Positions 23,106 through 35,100 of a DNA stretch of 64,000 bases are shown here, piece after piece. A program made the position numbers and the translations under genes. How positions within the stretch are numbered: the stretch's first letter is position 1; the number at the start of each line of letters is the position of its first letter. This stretch comes from Plutella xylostella (Eukaryota; Arthropoda; Insecta; Lepidoptera; Plutellidae): NCBI RefSeq assembly GCF_932276165.1, contig NC_063995.1, forward strand, positions 9,424,001 to 9,488,000. The letters are read 5' to 3'. The notes beneath the pieces were generated by a model that did no database searches, was not told the DNA's origin, and saw only the letters and a program-made list of their open reading frames with translations.

Positions 23106-25495
23106 CTGTACCCAGCTACATTGTACTGCACACACCTAAGCCAATGATTTCCGGTTAATTACGTATTGTCTTTACTGATCGAGGTAAAACGATGTCGAAT
23201 ACGAACCTACATACACTACACATTATGTAAGTACTACTAAGTACATACTATTTAGGTACTATACAGGACAACAGGGTGGAAGAAGTAGATGGAACAGCAT
23301 AGGCTAGGTACGGTATCAAAATACCTATATTTTTTATTTTTATTACAAACCATAGTTTGATCGATGGAGAGGTCGATTGAAGGAATTGGATCGTTCGTTA
23401 GGACAACTTAGGACTCGTTTTAAGCCACATAAAGCCAATAGGTGACCGAGGTACGTATTGTATACTTACCTATCTTTTTGCTACCCTGTATATTTTTATA
23501 TTTAAGTACCTATGTACCTACAGCTTTAATATGTGAGTGCCTAAGTTAACCTACGTACAAAGTTTTTTGTCCAATACAAGATGAAAATAGGAATGACATA
23601 GCTATATTAGCTATGGCTACGAAACCCACGGCATAACGACATCGTGCAAATAGAACTTGTATGAATATTGATTTCTATTTGTGCTGTTGCTGGGCTACAT
23701 ACAATATTAATCCGTTTTTGAAATGCCCACTTATTGCCTTCGTCGTAATAAAAAAATCCAATAATACGTATACTTATTCAACTTAGTAATAAATACCGTA
23801 CTTATGAAAGTACCTGGAAAAATACAGAGTAAGTGTACATATTATTGGATTTTTCTGTTATAACATTTCAGGCAGTTTTTTCATCAAAAATTCTTAGATA
23901 TTTTTTTGATATTGACGTCTTTAAGGAATGTCTGATAAATGAATATCTGCTGTTTTAACTAAGAAACGAAGATGAAATATAATATTACTCTTATACCTAT
24001 GTAAATGTAGCTTAGGTACACCCATCATAAATTGCTCTACTTAAATGTAGTATAGAATCTATATACCCATTCAAATTAACACTTACTTACCTACTTAAAC
24101 GATCTACAAACCTTTTTAACTGGAAAAGGTTTCACCCTTCATGATCCGTTCCCTAACAAGCTCTCGGAAAAACAATTAATTAATAAACACACCTACTAAC
24201 AAACAACTCGATATAATTTAGTTCCGAACAGTGCTCGAGGGTGAACTTATGAACTAACACAAACGTCGAAGTTCAATCCAGTATATAAATACAAATATTT
24301 TATATCAACAGAGCTGTCCAAAACTGGAACAAACTACCCAACTAATAATTGAATCTGAGAACTTTAATCAATTTTAAAACTGGCCCGACGAATATAACCA
24401 ACGGGTTTGCATTAAGTGTGAAGTTGCTATTTTAACTGTTCCGTTGGATATTTGTTGGCAAAACTTAGTGTGAAAGAAATGCCTATTTTGGCCAGACTGA
24501 ATGGAACTGAACTGACTGATTTAGGCGCAAAACAGAGGACTACAGAGGGGTAGGTATTATTATATCTCCGTTGTACTTATACCTTTAAATTTGTCTTGCC
24601 TTCCTATCCTACTTAACAAATTACAATTTGAAGATCCAAAAATTTATAATCAGTTTCGAGTTTTGACCGCAGCATAATCACATAGTATCGAACCAATTTA
24701 AAGTCGGCCCACGCCGTGAATGGAAGACCCACACACTAACAACATAATATACCGACCTACCTAATTGGAACTTTGGAGACATTATTTATTTTATTTTATT
24801 ATAGGTTCGCTGATAACTAGGTATGATAAGTTAGGTCATATTTACTAACTTATTTTTGTTAGTTTTTAATATTAGTAATATATAAGTAATTAATAGCTAG
24901 GTAAGTTTTACGCAAATAAAGTATTCTAACATTCTATTCTATAGTTTGTAAGTAGGTAATTGATTCAACAATATACATTATACCTACAACGCGCTAAAGC
25001 TATATCAATTAGGTTTTTTTCATAAAATTTATGTCATACACATACATGATCATACATAATGCCATGGCATATGAACCTGAATGTAAGCTACAAACTTACC
25101 TAGCATTCAAAAGTAATTTCTTAATTATGATGACAATTTTTATTGAAAGGTCAGCTGTACCTTGCATTTCTTTCTTATCCTCACTGCATACATATCTCTA
25201 AAGTGGGTGAAGGATAGTAAGTAAAGTAGCACCTCTACATTTTTACAACATTCCACCGTCGTAATAGGTCATGATTACCGACACAGTGTACTTTATACTC
25301 ACATACTTTATCAAATGATATAATAGAATATAATACTTCACCGATTTATATACTGTAATGTTTAACCGTGAATGTATCGTAATATTGTACCTACTATATG
25401 TGTAAATTCATTTTAATGTGCCAAGACAAACCATTCCGGTTTAATGGCGCTGTCAAACAAAAATGTAATCTATATATGCCTGTTTTTATAAATAA
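23106..25495. other. AT-rich DNA without recognised feature
   Basis: Strongly AT-rich with frequent taggtac-type words. No ORF above background and no repeat ends found. Confidence 0.45.
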
Positions 25496-25809
25496 GGGCC
25501 GATTTTTCAATGCCAGGATAAAAGGTCAAATAACTATCTAGCGAATAATTTTATTTGGCTGTTTATCGGCTTGGTAGTTGCTAAACCATTTTTCAATTGT
25601 GATTTATTCCATAGGTAACTATCTTACCGATTTTTCTACTTGAACTCTGGAAAGGTGAAACAAGTATATGTAGACACCTAGTGCTAAAGCAGGACAGACT
25701 ACTATTTTGATTGTCAGAGTCAACTGTCACTGTCAAGCCACAAGCCTCACTGACTGTTTTGTTTGGTTGTTTCAATTTTGGTATTTATATTTGTTATTTT
25801 TGGATCGCA

Positions 25810-26020
25810 ATGGAATCACAAAAAAGAGAGCGTTCGGCGAATTTTAATATTAATGAAGTTACTGTGTTAGTGAGTGGTAGATAAATTTTATTCAAACATG
25901 TCATAGAAAATAAAAAGACCGATGCAGCAACAAATAATAATTTTCTTCCATGCAGTCTGCATGGAAGAAAATTGAGTTTCTTTTAACTCCAGTGGTATAA
26001 CCAGTCCGCTCATTGAAAAT
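25810..26020 (+). pseudogene. Remnant of the Harbinger Myb/SANT-like accessory protein
   Basis: ATG at 25810 opens ESQKRERSANFNINEVTVLV, then a stop. In another frame the text resumes with FKHVIENKKTDAATN, the pattern seen at the start of Myb/SANT-like DNA-binding proteins of Harbinger elements. A frameshift and stops destroy it within 70 codons. Confidence 0.6.
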
Positions 26021-26403
26021 CCTTTAATTTAAGTACGAGGGCATCAAAAAAACAATGAAGAAGAAGTCGTAAGAAGAAGTCTTCACAAAACTGGAGCTGG
26101 GCCCTCAAATGCTCCTTCATTTAACGATGTAGAAGAAAAGGTGTTAGGCATTTGCTCCAACATTAGCATTCAACGTATCCTTAATTTAAATTTAATGAAT
26201 AAAAACTGAAAGAAATAACACCTATGTTTTATTATGAAGTACTGGATGGTTTCTCTCTTTTCTCCTCAGCCTATAGCCGTCCACTACTGGACATAGAAGA
26301 TTATCCCGCCAAGCAGGAGGGATCTCTTAGATACTTAGGTATATGTAGCATAGGTTACCTACTTATCATAAAATGAAAAACTATAATGTACCTTAATATT
26401 TTA

Positions 26404-26643
26404 TTATGAAGGAAGTGCTACTACATTCCTCTTTTTTTTTAAATTAATGCTTGAAAATAAATCAACATAATGTTTGTAGTCTGGCGCCTTTCGGCGATGA
26501 AATTCTTTTGCATCCCACATGCTGTAATGATCAGTCCTCGTTTTGACGACTCTGACTTTCCTTTCAACAGGATTAATGCATTCGTTCATTACCTACTACC
26601 TCTTTTTGATCGCCAAATCATCAATATCATCGAAAATATCCAT
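26404..26643 (-). pseudogene. Remnant of Harbinger transposase N-terminus
   Basis: From ATG at 26643 the - strand encodes MDIFDDIDDLAIKKR, two stops, then NPVERKVRVVKTRTDHY and WDAKEFHRR, matching the usual start of lepidopteran HARBI1-like transposases. The catalytic DDE region is absent. Confidence 0.65.
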
Positions 26644-26905
26644 TGAAAAGACGATTATTCTCTGCGCTTGTATAGTTTAGAATTGGTATAAACACAAAAA
26701 AGAACTTACTTAATAACCTCAAATGTCAAATTATCAATCGAATAAGCACTATCTGGCGGCTCAAGCAGCAGATAGATTTATTCTCCAGTTAACTGAGTTA
26801 TTGGACGAATAATTTCTATCTGACGGTTGAAAAATTCAATATTTCGCTATCTGTCGAATAAACGCTATCTGGTTGTCTATCTGAGCATTGAAAAATCGGC
26901 CCTAA

Positions 26906-29041
26906 ATAAAATAAAATAAATATATGTTATGTTTTGTTAAGTTCTCTTCCAATTAGTCCCCATTTCTTTCCCCTAGTGTGCAAATTTTCTAAGTGCTTGT
27001 ATGGTAAATTTCAGCAAAACCCGTTCGGTATGCTTCGGCTGTGCTGTCATAGATTAGTTAGTTGCCTTTTCTGAAGAAGAGGGTAATTCCTATATTTAAA
27101 AGAAAATGCTCACGTTTATACATTCTAAATTGAAATTTAACTGTTTTAATTACCAACATTATAAGACAAAGCACTTTTAGAAACATGTTCTTGGGCTCAT
27201 CAGCGAAAACATGACACCTCACTCTTGCTCATATTCATTGCTTTTCGACTATAAACTCCAAAGAGAGAAAGAAAAAAATACTTATTTATATTTAATATAA
27301 GTCGCTAAAGAACACCTAGGCATTTGCTTGCATATCTATATTTTATAATACTTAGGTAGACATTACGTATTAGTATTACGCTCATAAGTACAATACTTAA
27401 TATCTTACGGAACTTACAATTTTATGATTAAAACTTCCATCCAACAGTAACTATAACAATGGCAACGATTATGTTACCTGCTTATTACATACTAGACACA
27501 TCACAAGAGAAAATATTACCTGTATGATCAAAGCTGAGGTAAGTAACTATATTAAAGTATACTTTGTTTCAGCTAAGTTCACATTTTTTGAAATTACGCC
27601 CAAATAAGTACTTATTGCGAAATCTGTGTCACAAAATGTTTTTATAAGCATATAATATTATTTTATTTTATAGCAAAACGATGCAACTAAATACCAGTAT
27701 AATAAGATTGAATTTACCTTTCACTCCAAAATTTAAGTTTTGACAGACCCAGAAGGTGAAGGAAAATTTAAATGTCAAAATTAAATGGAAAATTAATTCC
27801 TGTGGATTCCCTCTTGTTGAGCTAAACGAAAGATGATCATACCTTCTATACTTAGTAAATACATAACACGTATTGCAACTTACAATAGCCGATACTGGCA
27901 CACTTGCGAGTGAGTTGATAACGGGAACTTTGTTTCTATAGAACTCCCTGAAAACTATCATCAATCAATGTTCTTGCGTGACAATCCGTCATCGATGTAT
28001 TATGTACAAGGATCAATGTCGTCAAACACAATATGCACTCATCCATCTGCTTTTTGTATGGGTCAATATATACTTTCTACCAGTGGTGAAGGCTCCATAT
28101 AACACGATTCCTATTGGCTTCCCTTTGAGATTTTAAAAATTGCAAAATATTCGTTATTTTAAAACCGGATTGCAATACAAAAAAAAACTTTTTTACATAC
28201 CTATAGGTTGATATTTTATAGATAAGTTTACTAGTTACCTCTTACTCTTAACAAGAGCAAAAACGAAACCTTTGTCATTAATTTTGGGACAACAAAGTGG
28301 AGGATTCCGACCCTCGGACCTAGGACTGGTTTTATTACTCAGAAACATCAAACACTGCGAATGAAAGGTCACATACACGTACATAATTGTTGTATGTATG
28401 TAGGTACACTGGTACATGTATTGTATATTATGTACTACATACTACCGTAGTTTATCCCCGTAGTGTAGCCGTGTTTCTTTAATATACCTACTTAAATATA
28501 TTTACTATGAACGATGTTATGTCTAGGTACCTCGACATAATAATAACTTTACCTAAGGGCCTTACTACTAGATAGACTAGACAAATATTATCTTACAGGT
28601 TAACTTACTTCTACCATTTTAGTAATTTTCATTTTGCTCTACCTCGCTTTACTCGGTAGGTAACATTTTATTTTACAGTCTCAAAGTCGTTAAATTTTAT
28701 TGATGACAAAGGTGATGATGTTACTTTGATTTCCATCTACCTGTCGGTGTGCCGAGCCACGTTTGATTGTAAAGTTACATTCTATATAATTTTAAGTATT
28801 CTGTGATTACTTATAATTCTTTTCATATTCTTTGGACCTTTTTGGGTGATAAAATAGCTCGTTTCACAGTTTGCCACTTTCATTTATTTATAAAAGCCGA
28901 ATCTTGCTAATTAAATGTTCACGTTATTCTGGAAATTCTTTCTTTACATACTAGATTATTCTGTCTTTGATAGACTTACATTATACACCCATTACATAAC
29001 CACAACCATTAAACACATAACATTTCTATATTACCCTACAG
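26906..29041. other. DNA upstream of the jbug leader exon, no recognised feature
   Basis: AT-rich; presumably intron if jbug has an upstream non-coding exon. No repeat ends recognised. Confidence 0.4.
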
Positions 29042-29129
29042 GTCCTTTCAACAAAGATGTGCGGCAAACACGTCGAAGTGATGATCGAAAGACTTATTGC
29101 GTGAGTGAGGTCAACTTCCGACTTCCACC
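29042..29129 (+). other. jbug: 5' untranslated part of the first jbug coding exon
   Basis: A pyrimidine-rich acceptor (ttaccctacag) ends at 29041, so the leader exon probably starts at 29042 and is spliced to an upstream non-coding exon not identified with certainty. It contains one upstream ATG (separate entry) before the main start at 29130. Confidence 0.55.
29057..29104 (+). CDS. Short upstream ORF in the jbug leader (15 codons)
   Basis: ATG at 29057 with a good context (AAAGATGTG) opens 15 codons (MCGKHVEVMIERLIA) and stops at TGA 29102-29104, 25 bases before the jbug start. It is in a different frame from jbug. It could lower or condition translation of the main ORF. It matters only if transcripts include this leader; no evidence of a peptide function. 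Confidence 0.35.
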   Translation: MCGKHVEVMIERLIA

Positions 29130-32100
29130 ATGGAGGGTGTGCGAGTGTCTCACCAAGGGGTGAAGGCCCACACTCCCGAGGGCTCCGCCGGGAGGATCAC
29201 GCAGGCCGGCCTGGCCGCCAGGTCACCAGAGGGCACGGCTGCCAAGGGCATGGCCATCAAGGGCCACGAAGACCTGTGGGTGGAGATCCAGGCCAACACC
29301 TTCAGGAATTGGGTGAATGAGACGCTGAAGCCTATGAATATTAAGGTTAGCTGTGGAGTTTATAATGTTTATTTGGTCTCGATTTCTGTGTTATAGAGTA
29401 TTTGTTTTGTATTACTTAAGTACTTACGAGTATAGTATTATTTCTCCACGTTTCTTCTGATATTAAACCATCTGGCATTTTGAAGTACTAAAGCGCTAGA
29501 GTAATCTGATGACCATAAGGTTCTGTACATCCCTACCTAGCACGGGAGGCGAGACTCTCACATGTCTATTTTTTTTTCATTGCGCTCACTCATACCGCTC
29601 GGTCATGACACAGACGTCTTGGTCTCCGTCCCATTTATTTAAACATCTCCATATAACTTCTCAGGTGGTAGACCTGGTTGAAGACCTCCGCGACGGCACG
29701 GTTCTCTGCGCGCTGGTGGAGGCGCTTCAGGGACGGCGGCTCAAGGGCTGGAGCCCCGCGCCCACCAACCAGCACCACAAGCTCGAGAATGTGACTACCG
29801 CGCTTCAGGCTATTGAAGATGACGGGGTCAAGCTGGTTAATATTGGTAAGTGTTGGAAACTTTTGTAGGTACCTTAATAATATGTCAAGGGTTCAAGCAT
29901 AGAACAACGCGGACTCGGGTGTACACTCAATGGCTTCTAGTATAAAAAGGCGCGGAAGGGGTGGCGGCTCAAGGGCTGGAGCCCCGCGCCCTCCAACCAA
30001 CACCACAAGTTCGAGAATGTGACGACCGCGCTTCAGGCTATTGAAGATGACGGGGTCAAGCTGGTCAATATTGGTTAGTGTTGGGTAGTTTTGTATCCTT
30101 ATAATGTATACTCGCGAGCAATGAAAAAGTTCCACAGATGCATATGGAACGGCAATGGCAGGTGGAACTTTTTCATTACTCGCGAGAGTCGCGAGCGTAT
30201 AATATGTCTTGGTTTCAAGTGTGAAACGTAATTCTAGAACAAATTATCGACAAACACGATGCACTATGAAACTGTATTTTGTCAAGCAAGACGTAGAAGC
30301 TGTAATAGACAGATTGAGTTGAGTATACTCGTATACTCGTATACTCTCGATAATCTACTATTTGTGTAATGCGGTCTATGCCACTTTGCGCTATAATTAT
30401 TTAAAGGCTCAAGTTCCCCGAGACATCAAGTCTGTCAGTTCTAAACCCGGAACGTTAATTTAACACCTATCGATTATGTTGTTTCAGGTAACGTGGACAT
30501 CGTCAACGGCAACCTGAAATTAATATTAGGCCTCATCTGGTCACTTATCGTCCGCTACCAAATAGGCAGGAGCAAGTTCCCACCGAGGTAATTTATAAAC
30601 TCAACATATTTTGGAGAGTAGTTAGTTTTTTCATTGTTTCTTTAATTCTCAGGGTTTTAAGTAATTACTTACTAATATTATAGCTTAAAGTACAATTGTA
30701 CTAAGCGTAAAGCTACTAAAAACGGTTTTTTCTCTTCTATCTTATACTCAATATTCCAGGAAACTCATGCTCTCCTGGCTCCAATCTGCGATCCCGGAGT
30801 GCCGCGTGTCCAACCTGACCACCGACTGGAACAGCGGCGTGCTGCTCTCGGCTCTTCTAGACCACTGCAAGCCTGGGATCTTCCCGCATTGGAGAGAACT
30901 TAGTAAGTTAAACCAGTTTTTTTTAAGAGATCATCATCAGCCTTTTATTGTCCACTTTTGAACAAAGGGTATATCCTAAGCACACTATATCCTTGGCCTT
31001 TTTATCAAGCCACAACCCAGCTAACTACACTAGTTACCTACATGTTATTAGATGTAATACCATTAGAACTCGTCTCGCCAGATATGAACACATAAAATAG
31101 GTACGCCAAAAAATGCTATTTGCAGCTACCATTTTACAAAGCTAATTTTCATGAGTCATCATCATCAGATTGAGCAGCAGCAATCACAACATACCAACCT
31201 CCCTCAGTTATCAATCTACCATCACACCTCACCAAACAATTACACCTTCCAGACCGCCACGAAGCTGTAGAAAACTGCCGCCGAGCCATGAAGCTAGCCC
31301 ACCGCGAGCTCGAAGTGCCCATGGTCCTGGAGCCTGAGTACCTGGCGTCGCCATGGCTGGACGAGCTGTCCGGCATGACCTACCTCTCCTACTTCCTGAA
31401 GCCCGGGTCGCCCGGGTACAGGACCACGCTCGAGTGGGTCAACTCGAGGCTGGAGAGGGGTATCACGAATTTTACGGTGAGTTTACAATACAAAGATTAA
31501 AATATGACTGCATTGATATATACAGTACAAAACTACATTACAATTTTAGGGTTGCGATAAATTTTCAATAGGCAGCAGTTCTTCCAGGATAAGAATCAGT
31601 GGAAAAATGTTTTTTTTTACATAACTTACACTTTTTTTTCTATACATAGGGAGAGCCCGTTGCCCGCCCCCAATCACACTCTCATCGGGAGTTTTGGGCC
31701 TAACCATAAAACAATGATTTACATTTTTAGATTATTCCCATAAATCACAAATAAAACAAAAATACCACTTCAGTAAGTAACTGGGTCACAAACACTCGTA
31801 TATTTGCCCCGACGATGATTAGTAAATTTCAGAATGTGATATATCGCGTTTTACGATCGTTTGTCATTTAAAATCAATCAATCAATGTTCAATCAGGCCT
31901 GTGTTATGTAACGTATTGTGTTTCTGTAACCACACAATACACTCGTAAAACTGTTTTAATTTATTTTATTGCCGTTATTAATGCTGAACGAATAGCGCAG
32001 AGTGGTACTACGAGTATAATTAACACCGACTGCTACCGATGCCGATGGTCCAATGTTCGTTTCTCGGCCGGGGCAGAGATTTGACATTGATCTCAACATG

Positions 32101-35100
32101 CTAGGACAAAATTACCTTTTTTTCTCGGATCTTGTATGTAGGTGGGTGTTCCATTAAGATGGCAATCCTATGGTACTAATTATTGCACCTATTAAAATAT
32201 TCCGCAGCTAGTATATAGTCTTTCTTTGAAGAGAGTATTTTAGTAGTAGTATCTTGTAGACACGATTGATTATTTATCATCATCATAATAATTACCAATA
32301 ACTCTCCAATGCTCGACAGAAACTCACTCCGAAAGATTACTAATCCAATATCCTCTACTCCAGACGGACTGGAACGACGGTCGCGTGGCCAACGAGCTGG
32401 TGCGGTCGCTGGGCGGGCCGGCGCTGCCGCCCAACCGCGTGCGGAAGGACCCCGCGCGCTGGGAGGAGAACAACCAGCATGCACTGGACGCTGGCAAGAA
32501 ATTAGGTAAGCTGGTAGAAATTACGTAGGTACCTACGCTATATTGCGTAGTCGGCGTTCAATGTGTTAAGTTTTTTTTTTTCAATTACGTTAGGCCCCAG
32601 TTTCACCATACTCTGTTAGACTATAACAAGGGATTATAGTATTAGTTGTTGACTTTTGACACATCTGTCAAGAATTTAATATGGAGACGACCTATAATTG
32701 ATGACTTTAAAATGTAACAGGGGTGTTAATGATCTAACAGACTATGGTGAAACTATAGGCATTAGATTACATAAAATTGGTTTTGAAGACCTATTAGGTG
32801 GTTTCGTAGCCCTACCTTATGTCATGAAAATCTCTTTTCTCTCGAGTTTAGTTTTTATTAGATAAACAAATAAAATCCCAATTTGTAAGGACCCTTACAC
32901 CTGCTAGAGTTATCCAATTAACCGTGGGTTACGTGGAAATTGTGTATGCAGACGGTGGCGGCGTACCTGTTTATATTCGTGAGGTTGTTACCCACCCCCA
33001 TTCCTGATCCACATTTCATAATACGAAGGCATAGTGTTTAATGGTGGTCTTAATGTCGTGCGTATGCATGCATTGCATGGTATTAGGTATTTATGAAGCA
33101 AAGGTATGTTTCTACATTCATGTATCCACTGTACAAAATTCTGCCATTACAGAAATCTGCCATAAAACAACTCTGTCATTAAGAAGGGGTTTAATGCAAT
33201 GCGCTATTATTAGGTTATGAAACACGCACGACCGTAAAACCACCCTCACTCATCTTCTTCTTCTTCTTCATTCCCGCTACTCCTCCGAGGAGTCTGGGGC
33301 TGACACCAGGCGCTTTCATCCTTCTTTGTCGGTGGCCAGCAAGTTGAGCTCACTCATCAATCCAACTTAACCCCTTAACCCCTCACAGGCGTGCAACCTG
33401 TCCTATCAGCGAAGGACATGAGCACCAACGAGGTGGAGCACCTCGGCGTGATGTCGTGGGCCACGCAGTTCCGCAACGTGCGGCCGCGGCCCCCCGTGCA
33501 CGACATGCTGCGGGTGGCGCTGGACTCTACGTCAGGGAGAGTGGGCGAGCCGGTGAGTTGTGGTGTTTACAGCGAAGTTAGGTATACATTGGGTAGAGCG
33601 CACATGATGTTAGGAGAGAGTACGTAACAACAAGCGACTAAAAGGGGAGGTTATCAAGAAAAGGATGAAGGAACAAGGTGGAGCACTTCGGTGTGATGTT
33701 GTGGGCCACGCAGTTCAGTTGAGAAGAAGAAGCTAGACTAGAGCTACTTCTGAAACAATAATTTCCTATTTAGAAGCATGTTTATCATGTTTTGTCACCC
33801 TCAAAACATGATAAAAAGGAACTCAATAACTTCCGTAATGGTTGATAACTAGAGCTTCGTTATAGCCTTATCCCGCTTACCCTAACAAATGCCCCAAAAT
33901 TTCAGACATACATCAAAGTGGAGTCTCTGACCTCGGAGCTGTCTACATCAGACGTGCGGGTGTCCATCGTGAACCCCCTGGAGCAGGAGTCCCGGCTGCG
34001 CGTGGACGCGCGCGGCGCCGGCGAGTTCGTGCCTGAACATGCGGGGATGCACGAGATTGTGCTCACTGTTGATGATATCAGGTAGGCTATTTTGTGTTTT
34101 GGATAGGGTATCTAGCCATAAGCAAGCGTAGCGTCCCGCTGGACTGAGAAACTTGGTTAGGTCACTACCTGCTGGATGAAGAAGGTCAAGGATAGAGTTT
34201 CGTGGCACTCCTTAGGAGAGGCTATGTCTAACAATAATTTTGATGGTATCATCATATATTGAGGAAACCTCTGCAGTCTCTGCACCTGCTAATCTTACAT
34301 TGCGATAATTTGACTTTTGCGTCCATATTTACATTAATCATCATCGTGTCCTATCTCTGCTTTCAGGGTGGATGGGAGATACTTCTTCAGGGTGCTTCCT
34401 CGCCTGGTGTCAGTACCGCCCCCGGGCATGGCGCCCTGTGCTGTGGGCAGCATAGTCGAAGTACTTGTCAGTGCTACAGGTAACTGAACTCACATTATTT
34501 TGTTATCCATGAACCTTGAATCTCGACGACAATCATGTGAGTGTTAGCTGTCCAGCTCACTTGCATTGCATTCTTGCATTTATCGTCCACAATCTTTAAT
34601 CCACTTCAAACACACAGTCATCTTGCCTTCCATCTTAATACACGGGTTCACAAATCCTCTTCCTACCCAGGCGCCCCTCGTCGTGAGGACATCGACGTGA
34701 CAGCGCACTCCCCGAGCGGGCGCAGCGTGCCCCTGCAGGCGCGGCACCCGCCGCCGTCGGCGCCGGGCACCACGGCTTCCAGTGCCACCTTCCAGCCTGA
34801 TGAGGCGGGGACCTGGACAATAGCCATTACGTACAAGGGAGAGCATATTCAGGTTAGTGCTTGACGTTGGTGTGTTTCTGATTGTTGTGATTAATTCTAA
34901 TTTTTATGATTTTATTCATAAACATTTAAGCCCCAGAAGCCGTGAACCATGTCTGAATATTCTTAAGATACCTATCTATAAGACTCTAGTACGTACTCTT
35001 TATAATACTGGTTTTCCCAGGGTGGACCATTCACATGTGACGTATTCGACCCGGCTGGCGTGAGACTGAGCCAAGGGGCTCTAGAAGGTGCTGATCCGCT

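Larger units (their letters stand above)
25496..26902. mobile_element. Decayed PIF/Harbinger DNA transposon
   Basis: Terminal inverted repeat gggccgatttttcaatg at 25496 and its reverse complement at 26886-26902, flanked by the 3-bp duplication TAA (25493-25495 and 26903-26905) typical of the superfamily. It carries remnants of the two expected proteins, pointing towards each other: a Myb/SANT-like ORF start (+, 25810) and a transposase start (-, 26643). Both are broken by stops. A minus-strand RTE LINE tail relic lies at about 26265-26330. Confidence 0.85.

Noticed and set aside
33640..33730. Second copy of the jbug exon at 33389
   Set aside because: Only a short resemblance (tggagcac..cggtgtgatg and gggccacgcagttc); possibly a tiny duplicated relic, but too short and disrupted to call.
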